Program-made: the position numbers and the translations under genes | In this document: positions 39,401 to 51,400 of the stretch, piece after piece | How the letters are laid out: the number at the start of each line of letters is the position of its first letter | How positions within the stretch are numbered: position 1 is the first letter of the stretch | Notes under the pieces: model-generated | Database searches by the model: none | What the model was told of the DNA's origin: nothing | Seen by the model: only the letters and a program-made list of their open reading frames with translations | Assembly: GCF_918797505.1 (NCBI RefSeq) | Contig: NC_092801.1 | Location: 17,049,731-17,113,730 of the forward strand | Direction: 5' to 3' | From: Bemisia tabaci | Taxonomy: Eukaryota > Arthropoda > Insecta > Hemiptera > Aleyrodidae | Length of the DNA: 64,000 nucleotides

Positions 39401-42400
39401 TAAACGCGGCTTTATGTATGTATGAATAAAGGTAGCTAAAATAATGATTCCCAGATTTCTCAAATAATGTGGTATTTTGCGTTCCTTTGTGCATCTGTAT
39501 AGTCTGTGCCTTGAAATTATATGAGCTAAATGAGAACACCTATACTCCCTACCGGTTGACTGCTTAAAAAACCTTTAGCGACAATATCTGACCTACAAAG
39601 CTCCGTAGTTGAAACCGAAATTCTTGATTCGGCTACTAAGTTTCAGTGAAACTGCTGAAATTTTGACCACTGTGCCAAACTTTTGACAATACTGTCGATT
39701 CTCGATAGCTGGGACTAAAAATCTCAGTTTCCAGCTGCCTGGGATTTTGAGGTGCAAATATTGCCGAACATTTTTAACAATGTGAGATGTAAATTTATGG
39801 AAGTATTCACAATCAAAAGTTATGGAAGAAGGCTTAAGTCATAACAACTCGTGACAGCGTTTGCGATGTTTCGAATTCCGACTGTCCAATGAAGGTGCAG
39901 AATTGAAAGCCTCCATTGGCTTAGGCTGAGGAAGACACGCCCACCAATTTCAGGGCTTGCATTTACAGAATGCATCTGTTTGCAGTCGGTGGTTTAAAAG
40001 AAGGCGGGGTCCTTCATCACCTCGGTTGAAGTGTTGAGATTATGAGAGAGACGGCATGTTACCGCGCACCTGTGAGACTTCAGCTACCTGAGCGTTGCCA
40101 GCTGGACTGAAATGTGCCAACTTATCAGTCAAATTAAAAGAAAACCCCGGCTCTCTCGAGACAATGGACCACTAGACAAGATACAAATTTAAGCATTCAG
40201 ACACATGTTTAGAGAAGACTGCAGCCCGTGATCGCACGGAAAAATTGCGTTGCAATTCCATGCCACAAACTTCTATAAAAAGTTTCCTCCAGGTATTTTT
40301 TTCGGCCAAAATAACCTCCTTCAGGGTAAACTTTATTCATTTCTAACTAGTACTCACATCTCTGTCTAATATACGCCTAAGTGTTTCACTAGAGTATTTT
40401 AAAATCCAGTCTCCTTGATCACTTTTCCTGGCCAAATCTTACTTTTGGAATAACCGCGAATTTTGAATTTCCGCGGTATCTCTGATCCAATCACCGCGGA
40501 TAATCAAGACTCCACTGTAATGACAAAATTTGCCCCCGAAGTGTTCAGGTGTAGGGTAATTGGACAAAATAGCAATAAATGAGAAGACAATAGCCCAGTT
40601 AGGTTTTAAAAACAGTAGGTAAGTTGGAATTTTTTAGCCAATGTGCGTTAAAAATCAGCATAAAGCTGAAAATCTCAATACAGAGTATCTCTTCGAGGTA
40701 AAATTGTGCTCGCATGAGCTTTTTCCCTCTGTATTGAGATTTTCAGCTTTAGGCTGATTTTTAACGCACGTTGGCTATAAGATTCCAACTTACTGTCTTA
40801 TAACCCGTGCGTCTACCGCAATCAGTTCGTCTTAAAATCATTGTAGTAATTTTTTGGGTATGCTACATTTACTCAATTTCTTTGTAGGGCATGCCACCGT
40901 GCCCCCCTCCCCATCCTCCATGCACTATTCTGCCGTGATAGTGAAGAGAGCCGTAAGTGCAAAAATGAAGTTCTGAGAAAACGGGCTCAGAAGCTTCTGA
41001 CAAGAACATTTTATTGAAAGAAGCCTCCGTTCTTTGTCAAATTGCCACTAATCGTCCGGAAGACTCCTAGAAATCGTATGGATGATTAAAAATCGACTGA
41101 TTTTATTTCCATTGCATAAAAAGGGTATTTTTCATTTTCATGCTAGGTTATTGTTAGGCAAGACAGCCGTAAGTGCTATCTTCTGCATGCTTTCGCGGTT
41201 GCGTTTTGGACGCACAACAAACACATTTGCAGGTTAGAAATTGGCAGAAGAGGGCGGCACTTTACTGGAAAGCACTGTTTTCATTGGCTCTCTGAAGGAA
41301 TAATGATACTGCTGTCTTGCGAGAAACTACGTCATTTTTTGCGTACCTACGACTTTCATAGATCTCGCCTCCATAAAATAAGACGAATTTCGCTGTTTTT
41401 GCTGTTTCAGTGATTTCATCTGAAATAGATTAGACGAATTTTGAAGGAGACTCGATTTCGACAACTTGACAGTTACTGCTCTCTTCCCTATCACGGCAGA
41501 ACAACGGAGTTACGCTCATAATGACTGATCATCAAGAAGTTTTAAGAAAAAAATTGGAACACTTACGAATTGAGTAGAAGAGGTATGCATGCCGATTTCG
41601 AATGTTTCAAGGCAACTTACCTGAAACAAAAACAGATGAAACTATTAAGAAATTACAATGATTCAGAGTAGGAGAAAGTAACCAACATTTCGGGTGATTT
41701 CGATTGAAAGAGATTAGACGAATTTTAAAGGCGACTCGATTTCGAAAATTTGACGCACTTACTCTTTTTTCGATAGAGTCCCTTTATACTGAGCTCAGCT
41801 CCGTCTCGTTCCAGCTTCCGCCCCCGCTCGAGGCTGTAGTGCTACTCGTCTGCACCGTCCCAAACAGACAAATATACCATTACTAAGAGCCTCAAAGCGG
41901 TAGAATATAGTCAAAGCTTAGCTAAATGAGCTTTTTTAGTAGTTGTTAGTTCTTGCATTTTTCAACAATAGAAAGTTCATTGATAAGCTTGCAAAAATTT
42001 TCTCGCACTTTATTCAATATATCTTCGTTTCCCGGACGAGGTAGAGTCCCTTTATACTGAGAGTCAAGACAACCCCTCCCCCCTCATTGAGTCACGAACG
42101 GGGATAAAGATTACACAAATTGACAGTTTTTCGTAATTTTTGATCGGCCCATTCTCAAATTCCTTTCTCCGTCTCTTCTCTCATTCCGTTTGTTCCTTGT
42201 CGAACCCGTTCTTCCCCGGTGCATTTAAGATTATAATCTTTGCAATCGGTGAAAATGTAATCTTTGTTCCAGTTTGTGACACTGTGGAGGCCTAAAATAC
42301 GGGAACCAATCAGAAATGGTTTCGCATTGTCTTGACTCTTCATTTTCATGCTAGGTTATTGTTAGGCAAGACAGCCGTAAGTGCTATCTTCTGCATGCTT

Positions 42401-45400
42401 TCATGGTTGCATTATGGACACACAACGAACACATTTTCAGGTTAGAAATGGGCAGAAGAGAGCGGCACTTTACTGGAAAGCACTGTTTTCATTGGCTCTC
42501 ATGCACCTAAGGCTGTCTTGAAAAAAACTATGTCATTTTTTGTGCACTTACGGCTTTCATATACGTCTCGTTTTCATTAAATTCGGATGAATTTTGCTGT
42601 TTTAGCTGTCTCAGTAATTTCATCTAAAAGAGTTTAGACGAATTTTGAAGAAAACTCGATTTCGAAAATGTTGCACTTACGGCTCTCTTCGCTATCACGG
42701 CAGTATTGCACCCCTGCAACCTGGCAACGCCGTGGTTATTGGGAGCAGTTCGATTCGGTCTGATCACCTCTCGGCAGGTAGGCGGTCCGCCCCCCGTCCC
42801 CGACAATAGCCAGCCAATAAATGACGAGAATAATTATCCGAAATTAAACTCGGTACGTCAAATATCCAACAGAGGGCTCTCGGTATGGACGCCGAGCCAA
42901 ACAATGATCGCGCATTTTCTGCAAATCTTACATGAAGGGATCATCAATTTACGCGCTGTGCAAATCCGCTGTTGTTCCGTCGCCAACCGCCCGAAACGCG
43001 CCGTCTTGGAATCGGAACCAGGATAATATGAACTCGTATAGTCTATACAGTCGTATTTTGCGTATAGTCTATACAGTCGTATTGTGCGTATAGTCTATAC
43101 AGTTCGTACTGTGCGTATAGTCTAAATTTCCGCGAAAATCAAACTCACCCCGGTTGTGCGCGCGATCAACGGTGATAAAATAGTTTTATGAGTGTGCACT
43201 TGTCTGGAAGGTTTCGTGCCCCGGAGATAATGTGCTCTAAATGTTGACATTAACGATGTTTTGGTGCGGACGAGATTTAGTTGAATTCTAGTGGAATTAC
43301 GTTGAATTAGGAGTGGTCTGGTGTTTAGTTTGGTGAAGTTTCAACAGCTCGATTGGATTACCCAGTTTATGAACGTAAGTGTTGTTGCGCAATCGAACCC
43401 ATTTTCGTTTCGTAATTAATTCTGAAACATTAAATACCGGGAAATATGGAATTTTTCCCCGTGAAAATGTCTTATTTTCGGATATTTCTTCAGCCTTTTC
43501 GAGGATGGTTCGACGGTCAATCGATCAATCGATGATATCCAGATTTTAGGAATTTTCTTAAAAACGTCCGTGCATCTCTCCACGCTGTGTCACGTTCGGT
43601 GTTTTTACACAAAATTTGAATTATGAAAATTTCATGGAAGATTTTGAAATAGCTTCGAAACTACGCCCCGGATGAATACCGCAAATCGAATAACGAACAG
43701 ATTTGGATTTTTCATTCGGGGCGTACTTTTAAAGGCATTTCAAAATGTTTCCTAATATTTTGTGTTCAAAAAATATACTGGACGTTTTACAATGTGACGT
43801 GATGCCTAGAGATTCCTGAGAAAAATCCTCAAATCTAGAAATCATCGATCAAATTGATTGATCGACTGACAATACTAACATCCCTTTCTCCAGAGTGCTG
43901 AGGATCCACATTGAATGAAAATAAGTAGGAAAAATGAAGTAGAATACACCAACTAGCAATACCCGCAATGATAATATAAAAATAAATCTAATAATATTAA
44001 TAGTCGATTATCACGCCTCGTGACTGATTCACGGATCCACATTTTTTTAAAGAGACAATGAAAATAGTACAAGGAAGTCCTTCGCAGTTTGCGACAGTAA
44101 TCACAACTCGCGGTTCGCGATGGTGAGGGGTCTTTACGTCATTTGCCACAATACGTTGAAAGCACCAGTTCTCGTCTGATCACCGGAATTAACCCTGAGA
44201 TGCCCAAGATTTGTTTTAATAGCAAAGTCTCAAGTCGCGGCTCAAACTAGCCCTTATTTAAATATACTGATTTTGATAGTTCCCCGTAGTTGAACACATT
44301 GAATTTGATAGTTTTGAAAAAAGTACTTTTTTTTTTATATTTTCACCTTCTTGGTAACATACTGACGCTTTTTCACCTCTTCCTTATCTCCCAGAGTGAG
44401 ATAGGATATGTACACTGAAATTTTTTTTTGAGAAATCACTTTGACTTAAAGCGCCGTTTCTTGTCAACACCTTGACAATATTAAGTTTTTTTTTTTTTTT
44501 TTTTTTAGTTAAATCCGCACGATTTCAACTCAACATCAGTTTTTAGTTAAAAAAGAGTCGTTTATATCATAGTTTAATAAAGAAGATGAAAAACAACGTT
44601 TCTTTAACTCAAAAAAACTGACTGTAAGTTAAATTCGCACGGATTTACAGTAAAAAAAAAAAAAAAAAAAAAAAAGAAAAGAAAAAACCAAATTTCTTCG
44701 AAAAGAAACGACGCTATAGGTCAGAATAATGTCGCATTATTATTTTTTTAAAGTGCCTCTCTCAAAGAAGAGAGAGTCGGGTCAGTTTGACCTGGCTTGG
44801 GCTTTTTAAGAGTGGTAGTCGCGATTTGGTAATTTGCGATATATCGATGATCTGCTATTGAAACCCATGGAAATGGATCGATAAACCGGGTGTTCGCAGC
44901 GAACGCCTTAATAATCGATACTTTACCATAGCTTCAAATGGGGAAGTATCGATAATAATCGATCATTCTCGCCATGCCACAGTTGGACATCACGTCCCTC
45001 CTTTATTCGGCAGTGTTGCTCACGTGATCCTAGAAGCGCCGCTACGAATAAGACAAACAGAACTAACACAACATGGAAATAGATGAAGGGAAAGGAGGTG
45101 AGTTGACGACGGCGCAGAGATACAACTATACGTACTTGATGGATGTCCGTGTTGCGTCTGCCGAATTGAAGGCGCGATGGCGCAAGGCGTGAACTCGCAA
45201 CACTCCGCCCTATACACTGGGAAAAAAAACACATTGGATCTAGAGTCCAGACTCTTAAAAACATTGACAAGAGAAAATACTCTTGATTCAATCAGATTTA
45301 AACTTAAATGAAGAACCAAGCCTCTTAATTTGAGCGGATTTCCTTTTGATTTCAGCTTAAATCTGATTGAATCAAGAGTCCTTTTTCTTGTCAATGTTTT

Positions 45401-48400
45401 CAAGAGTCTGGACTCTGGATCCAATGTGTTTTTTTCCAGTGTACTGCCTATGCTGTCGTGCTAAGGAAGAACACCGTTTCAGACGTTGCCAAGTTTCCTT
45501 CGATAAAAACCGAATTTACTGAGAAAATTGCAAATATTATTCTCCAAAATTTTCAGACGATTTTGTACACGCATATCACTCTAGAATATCTGAAAATATC
45601 AAGGAAAAATATGCATGACTTTCTTCAAAACTACATGTTTCATTCAGGGAAATTTGGCAACTCTCGAATGTTCATACGGCGTTTTTCCTTAGCACGGCAG
45701 TATACTGCTTATGAGCGAAATTCGCTTCGGGAGAAAAAACAAGAATCTATCCGAATTGAATCGCACGTGTAAATTGGGATGCGCCCTTACACCAGAGAGG
45801 TGACGATATTTACGACTTTCATACTTGAAGCGTTCTTCAGTGCGTAAAAATATATTCATACATACTTTCAAAATATCGTCAACCCCAGCTTTGTGAGACT
45901 TTAAATCACGTCGATCGGAAGACAATCCCCCCCATGATCAACGTAGGAATACATGTGTTTAGCACACATAACTAACAATCCTTTGAAGTCGAAAGGAACA
46001 GATATAGAGCACAAACGCCTATAAAATTTTCTGCACTAACCACGCAGATGCCAGCCGTACAGGTACTCAATAACGGCACGCATGGGGTGATGAGCCAATC
46101 TCTGGGCCAGTCGGTTTCTACATCTTAACAGAAAATAAAAAGGATTTCAACGGTGTAAGTCCGTAAACATGTACCTCGGTTTGTGACGTCGCGGTTATAG
46201 GACATTTTATCAACGATTTTTTGTCCGCGCGCCTGTTTTTTCCAGTAATTTACGTCCACGCGTTTTTTCGGCACGGGAGTTTTGGTCCACGTGCCAGTTG
46301 AGATCCAAAATTATTTGGCCCACATGTAAATACAAAACGATCATTGCTCACGACATTTTTGGATGAAAACGTATAATGTCTTGGAAGAATGAGGGTTTGC
46401 TTGTTTCTTTGTTTTGTCTGTTTGGTCCAACGGAGAATAATATGTAGTTGAGAGTTTTCATGGGTAGTGAGTAAAAATGGGGAAGCGTCAATTCCATGAG
46501 ACAAAATTCACTAAAACTCTTTACACCTCTTTGGTGTAACAGGACTTAATTAGCTTTCAAGAAATTCCCATCTTGTTATACCTGAACCGGATAAACATCT
46601 ATATTTGCCTCAGCTGAAGGCTCTTAGATTTTTTCTGTGTACTATAAGTGTCTTGATTTATTTTGCGAGGAAAGATCTGTACTTTTAAAGGATGCCTGTC
46701 ATTCTTAATACGTTCAATTTCGTATAATACTGTGCAACACCTCAGTTGTGAAATAGTTGTTTCAGGCGCCGCCGCACTGACTATGCGAGTATAATTAATA
46801 CCAATCAAAGCCTAACAGAGCGGAGCGGCGGCGGGCGGCCAGTGCGAGACGCGCACTGGCGCCTACAAACCTAAGTGGATACTTCAAGCATTGTGCAATG
46901 CGTGAAGTATCCACTTAGGTTTGTAGGCGCCAGTGAGCCTGTCGCGCTGGCAGCACGCCGTTCTGCTCTGTTAGGTTTTGATAGGTATTTATACTCGCAT
47001 AGTCAGCGTTTTTTAACTCATGATTTTGAAATGTTTGCACACTCGGTATTGATTATTCTCATTTAAAATCGATGGGGGAAAAAATATGTATCAATTTATC
47101 AAAGGAGAATAATAATGTAACGTGTGCTTTTTGAATATTGGTGGTTCCGTGTCAAAAATGATTTCCAAAGCACTTTAATTTTTGCTTTCACATTTTGTGC
47201 TTCTATTCTGCTGCAGCGAGGTGTACGCGCAACCAAACGCTCAAAATTTGACGTATTTGACTCTAAAAGATCGATGTGCGAATGGGTTAAAACAAAAGAT
47301 TGCGTGTTTCTTGGTTTTTTCCCCTCTTTTATTCATTTTTGCAGTTTCTGACCGAGTCACTGTTGCTTATTTTACGTGTGGGCGTAAACTACTGGACAAA
47401 AAAGGTGCGCGGACAAAAAATCGTTGACAAAATGTCCTGAAACCGACGTCGCAGACCTCCTGTCATACTTTATTTTTTAAATAGAAAACTACTCAACGGT
47501 AATTCTTAAAAACTGCCGTGATATTTCTTCTTGGTACAGAAAAAATTCTGTGGAAACTTTAAGGAATGTTGTCGATTTGTTCTTCTTCAAAAAAATAAAA
47601 TAGGAGAGGAGATTCAAACACCGCAAACGAGATACAAGGTTGCGATTTACGCTGTTGGTTTGCCTTCCTTCGCTATTTTTTAACCATCGGTCGACTGATT
47701 ATGAGATAAAAAGAGACACTCACAGCATCAAGCTGAAATTCGGCAGCATCATTCTTCAAGATTCAAGAGAGAATTGCCTTTTTGGTGTAGGGTGTTTCAA
47801 ATCAACGGAGATATAACCTTTAGAGATAACGCAAAATTTTTGCCAGGACGGTATCTTGGTTTTTGCTTGGAAAGAAAAGAATGATGTCGAAAAATCACTT
47901 TAACCGTGTGCTTTATGTTACTTGGTGTCATATCGGAAAAAAGTCTTGTGAATCCAGTCCCCCCCCCCCACTCTATTACTATTATAACTACAACCATACT
48001 ACCATACTACCCGCATCACTACTTAACTAACCACATCTGACATCGGTAAAATTCGGTAATCAGGCGAGAACTGGTGCTCTCTGGTATATGGTACGAGAAC
48101 TGGTATGGGCGTTGCTGATTAACGATATACATGGAGAAAAAAACCTCGTGCGTGGGACCCGAAGTTTAGGTCATATGGATCTCTGAATTTTTCGAATTGA
48201 GCATGTGAACACTTTAGGTCTAGCTGTCAAAGTTCGGATCACACATCTGAAACTTCAGTTCTTACATCTGAAGTACTTTAGATGTAAGAACTGAAGTTTC
48301 AGATGTGTGATCCAAACCTCAGCAGCTGGACCTAAAGTGCTCAGATGCTCAATCCGAAAACTTCAGAGATCCATATGACCTAAACTTCGGGTCCCACGCA

Positions 48401-51400
48401 CGAAGTTTTTTTCTCCGTGTACAATGACGTAATATTGACTTTAGCTGGTCCAAAGAATGAGTATATATAACAGTGCGGCAGTTTATTTTTCCACCGATTA
48501 TAGATTCACGTCATGTTGAAGATCTACAAAACGGTAGGAGCATGGATTCACGGCATGCCATTTATTTACAAACACCGCTTTCCCAATTTTAAATTTCATT
48601 TATCCACAGAAACTCTTTCTGTGGATAAATGGCATGCTGTGAATTATTCACAGCATGTCGTGAATCCACGACACGTAAAGTGTCCACATCGGTTTTTAGT
48701 CACGGAATCGTGTTTTAATGCTTGATTCTTGTAGATTAGCTAACGATAATAAGATCAGTTCAAACATCAACTTTCTTAGTTTTTTATCAGGAGAAGTGCC
48801 TGTTCATGGCCCATGCGTGGGTCAATGAGAGTAGCTAATGGAGAATTTGCAGGTATCTGAAATTTGATGAATGCCGTGTTTACGTGGAAACTCCTAAGTG
48901 AACTGAACACAAGGATACCATTGGTTCATAAATTGAACAATTATTGAATGAGACATGAGAAAATTATTTAATCTTCCAGAATACTTGCGTTTAAAGGGAA
49001 ATGCCGCCAGATAACGTCACTAGGTGGTGCATTTTCTTATTTTTATATTAATTTATCTACGATTTCCCATTTCAGAAAATAATTACAGAAATACCTACTG
49101 CGAAATCAGTTCTTCCAGTATTCTCAAATAGAACAATACATAATTTGCGTGCAAAACCTCTATCGCACAGATGAACGAAAATACATTTGTTTACTTACAA
49201 GTCAATTACTGCAAGCTCCTACACATATGACGTGTCGCTTCGCTTAGTATATTTATTTTTGATTCGTATGATTACTTTAATTTTAGATTTCCTTTTTTAA
49301 AGTTCATTTTAAAAGGTCGGAATTTAACTTGTGGCGAAATTTTCCTCCTATTATAGTGGTTTACGTTCGGCTGCGACAATAGCTTCCACAGGGTTCTGTC
49401 AGGGCTTTGTGCGGTGTACTTAAAAAAAATCCTGCGATTTAAATAGGTGCTCAAGTCAAAAGTATAACAGATGCAGTTGCGATTCTAAATGCCACAATGG
49501 AATTCAGTGTCAAAATAAGTCAATAGACTAAAGTTTCTCTAGATATATCATGTAAATTATAAAGAGTATTTATAATGATGACGGAGGAGGTTTGGAGACT
49601 TGGTGAATTCTAGAATTCACTGATTTCGGGTTTTTCTTGTCACATTTTGATGGTGAAAGTCGGCAATCACATAAACCGGTTCCGACGTCGCAGACTTCCT
49701 GTCATGATGCTTTATTTTTTAAACGGAAAACTACTCAATGGCAATTCTCTAAAACTGTCGTGATTTTTCTTCTGTATGCGAAGAAAATTCTGCAAAAACT
49801 TCAAGAAATGATGTAAATTTGTTTTCCTTGAAAAAAATAACACTTCTTCTTCTTCTTCTTCTTCTTCTACTAACGACTAGGGCATGGCCCTAGTGTGCTG
49901 CCGGTTCCAAGCCCGGGCTAAGGAGGAGGGTTCGGCGGTGAGGCTAGCAACCTGCCGCCGGTAAAAACACACAATCTGCTCAAAGAAGCAAAAAAAAAAA
50001 AAAAAAAAAATAACACAGAGGCGGAAATTTTCAGACACCGCAAACGAGTTATGTGATTGCCGACTTACACCGTCGATATGTATAGGTATAAAGGAATCGT
50101 AGAGGAGCTTCATCGGAATTGATATCAGAAACAGTTCAGTTTCTACGATTTTCAATGAAAATTAAAATAACTAACTTACATACTAAACGATCCGTCTTGA
50201 AATTCCGACTGAATTGCATTTGGAAAAGTTATTAGGAATGACGGAAATATCCTATTGTTTTGCCTAAATTGCCACTTGAAATTACAACACGAAGGAAGTC
50301 CTCTTTTTATTATTAATTTTCCCCGTTATGAAATTATTCTAATTTTCCCTCAAAGCATCAGAAAGTTTCTTTAAATAATACAAACTTTTGACTTCAAATA
50401 GAAGTTTTTACAAAGTATACTCATTTTCTGACGTTAAACTAAACGCGCTTTTCTATAGTTCTGTTAATACTCATAGTTCTCCAATATACGTGCAAAGTTT
50501 CATGATGTCAGCTAGTATGTGGAGAAGAGGGACCCATCTGGATGGAGTGAAATCGAAACCGAAGTGATCCTTCCACTCAACCCACCCATTTTCCGTTAGT
50601 GACGAGGTGCAGCCTGCTAAGCTCGGGTAGGCAATATGTCATACACGAAACGTGTTGCACGCTTTCTGATGTGTGTCAATTTGCCTATCTGGAATGGTGC
50701 GGCTGCAACTTACCGCTGTGGATTGAATAGGCGGGTCGTTCCTTAAACAGCTCCTTTACTCAGGAGGTCCTATCTAGTCTAAAACGGAAGTAATAACTAG
50801 GTTTTTAAGGGAGCTCTTAAGATAGCATACAAAGGAAGGACATTTTTTGCGACCCTTAATTCAAGTTCAGCAGTACAACTTCGGAAATGGATCCTAGAAA
50901 GGGATTTCAATGTTTTACCGCAAAATAAAATGAGAGCGAAAGTAAACATATTCGACTCTCTGTGAATTTAAGAGTAGGTTTGCACCTACATTAACATTTG
51001 TCAAAATCATTGAATTTTTTCTTCCATACTTCATACTTTTTACAGTGGCAGATCATTGTCATTCCTTGCGAGGATACATTTCAAAAGTTATGCTGTTGAA
51101 TTTATCTGAGGTTTGCAAAAAGTGTCAATTTTATGAAACTATCTTCAGGGCTCCTTGAACCTTCCTAAATCAAAATGTAAAACCAAAATCGCCTCCAAAG
51201 AAAAGGAGTTGTTGAACGGACAACTATAAAAACTGGTAAGGGAAACGCCGTATGAACATTCGAGAGTTGCCAAATTTCCCCGGATAAAACAGGTATTTAT
51301 TAGGAAAGATATCCGTATTTTCCCTTGAAATTTTCAGGTATTTTAGATCAAGTTGCAAACATAATTGCCTGAAAATGTTGGGAAAAAAAATATTCAAAAT

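Noticed and set aside
42706..43026. 106-codon ORF in the CpG-rich region
   Set aside because: CG-rich DNA has few stops; no conserved motif and the frame ends at the minisatellite. Treated as promoter or leader.
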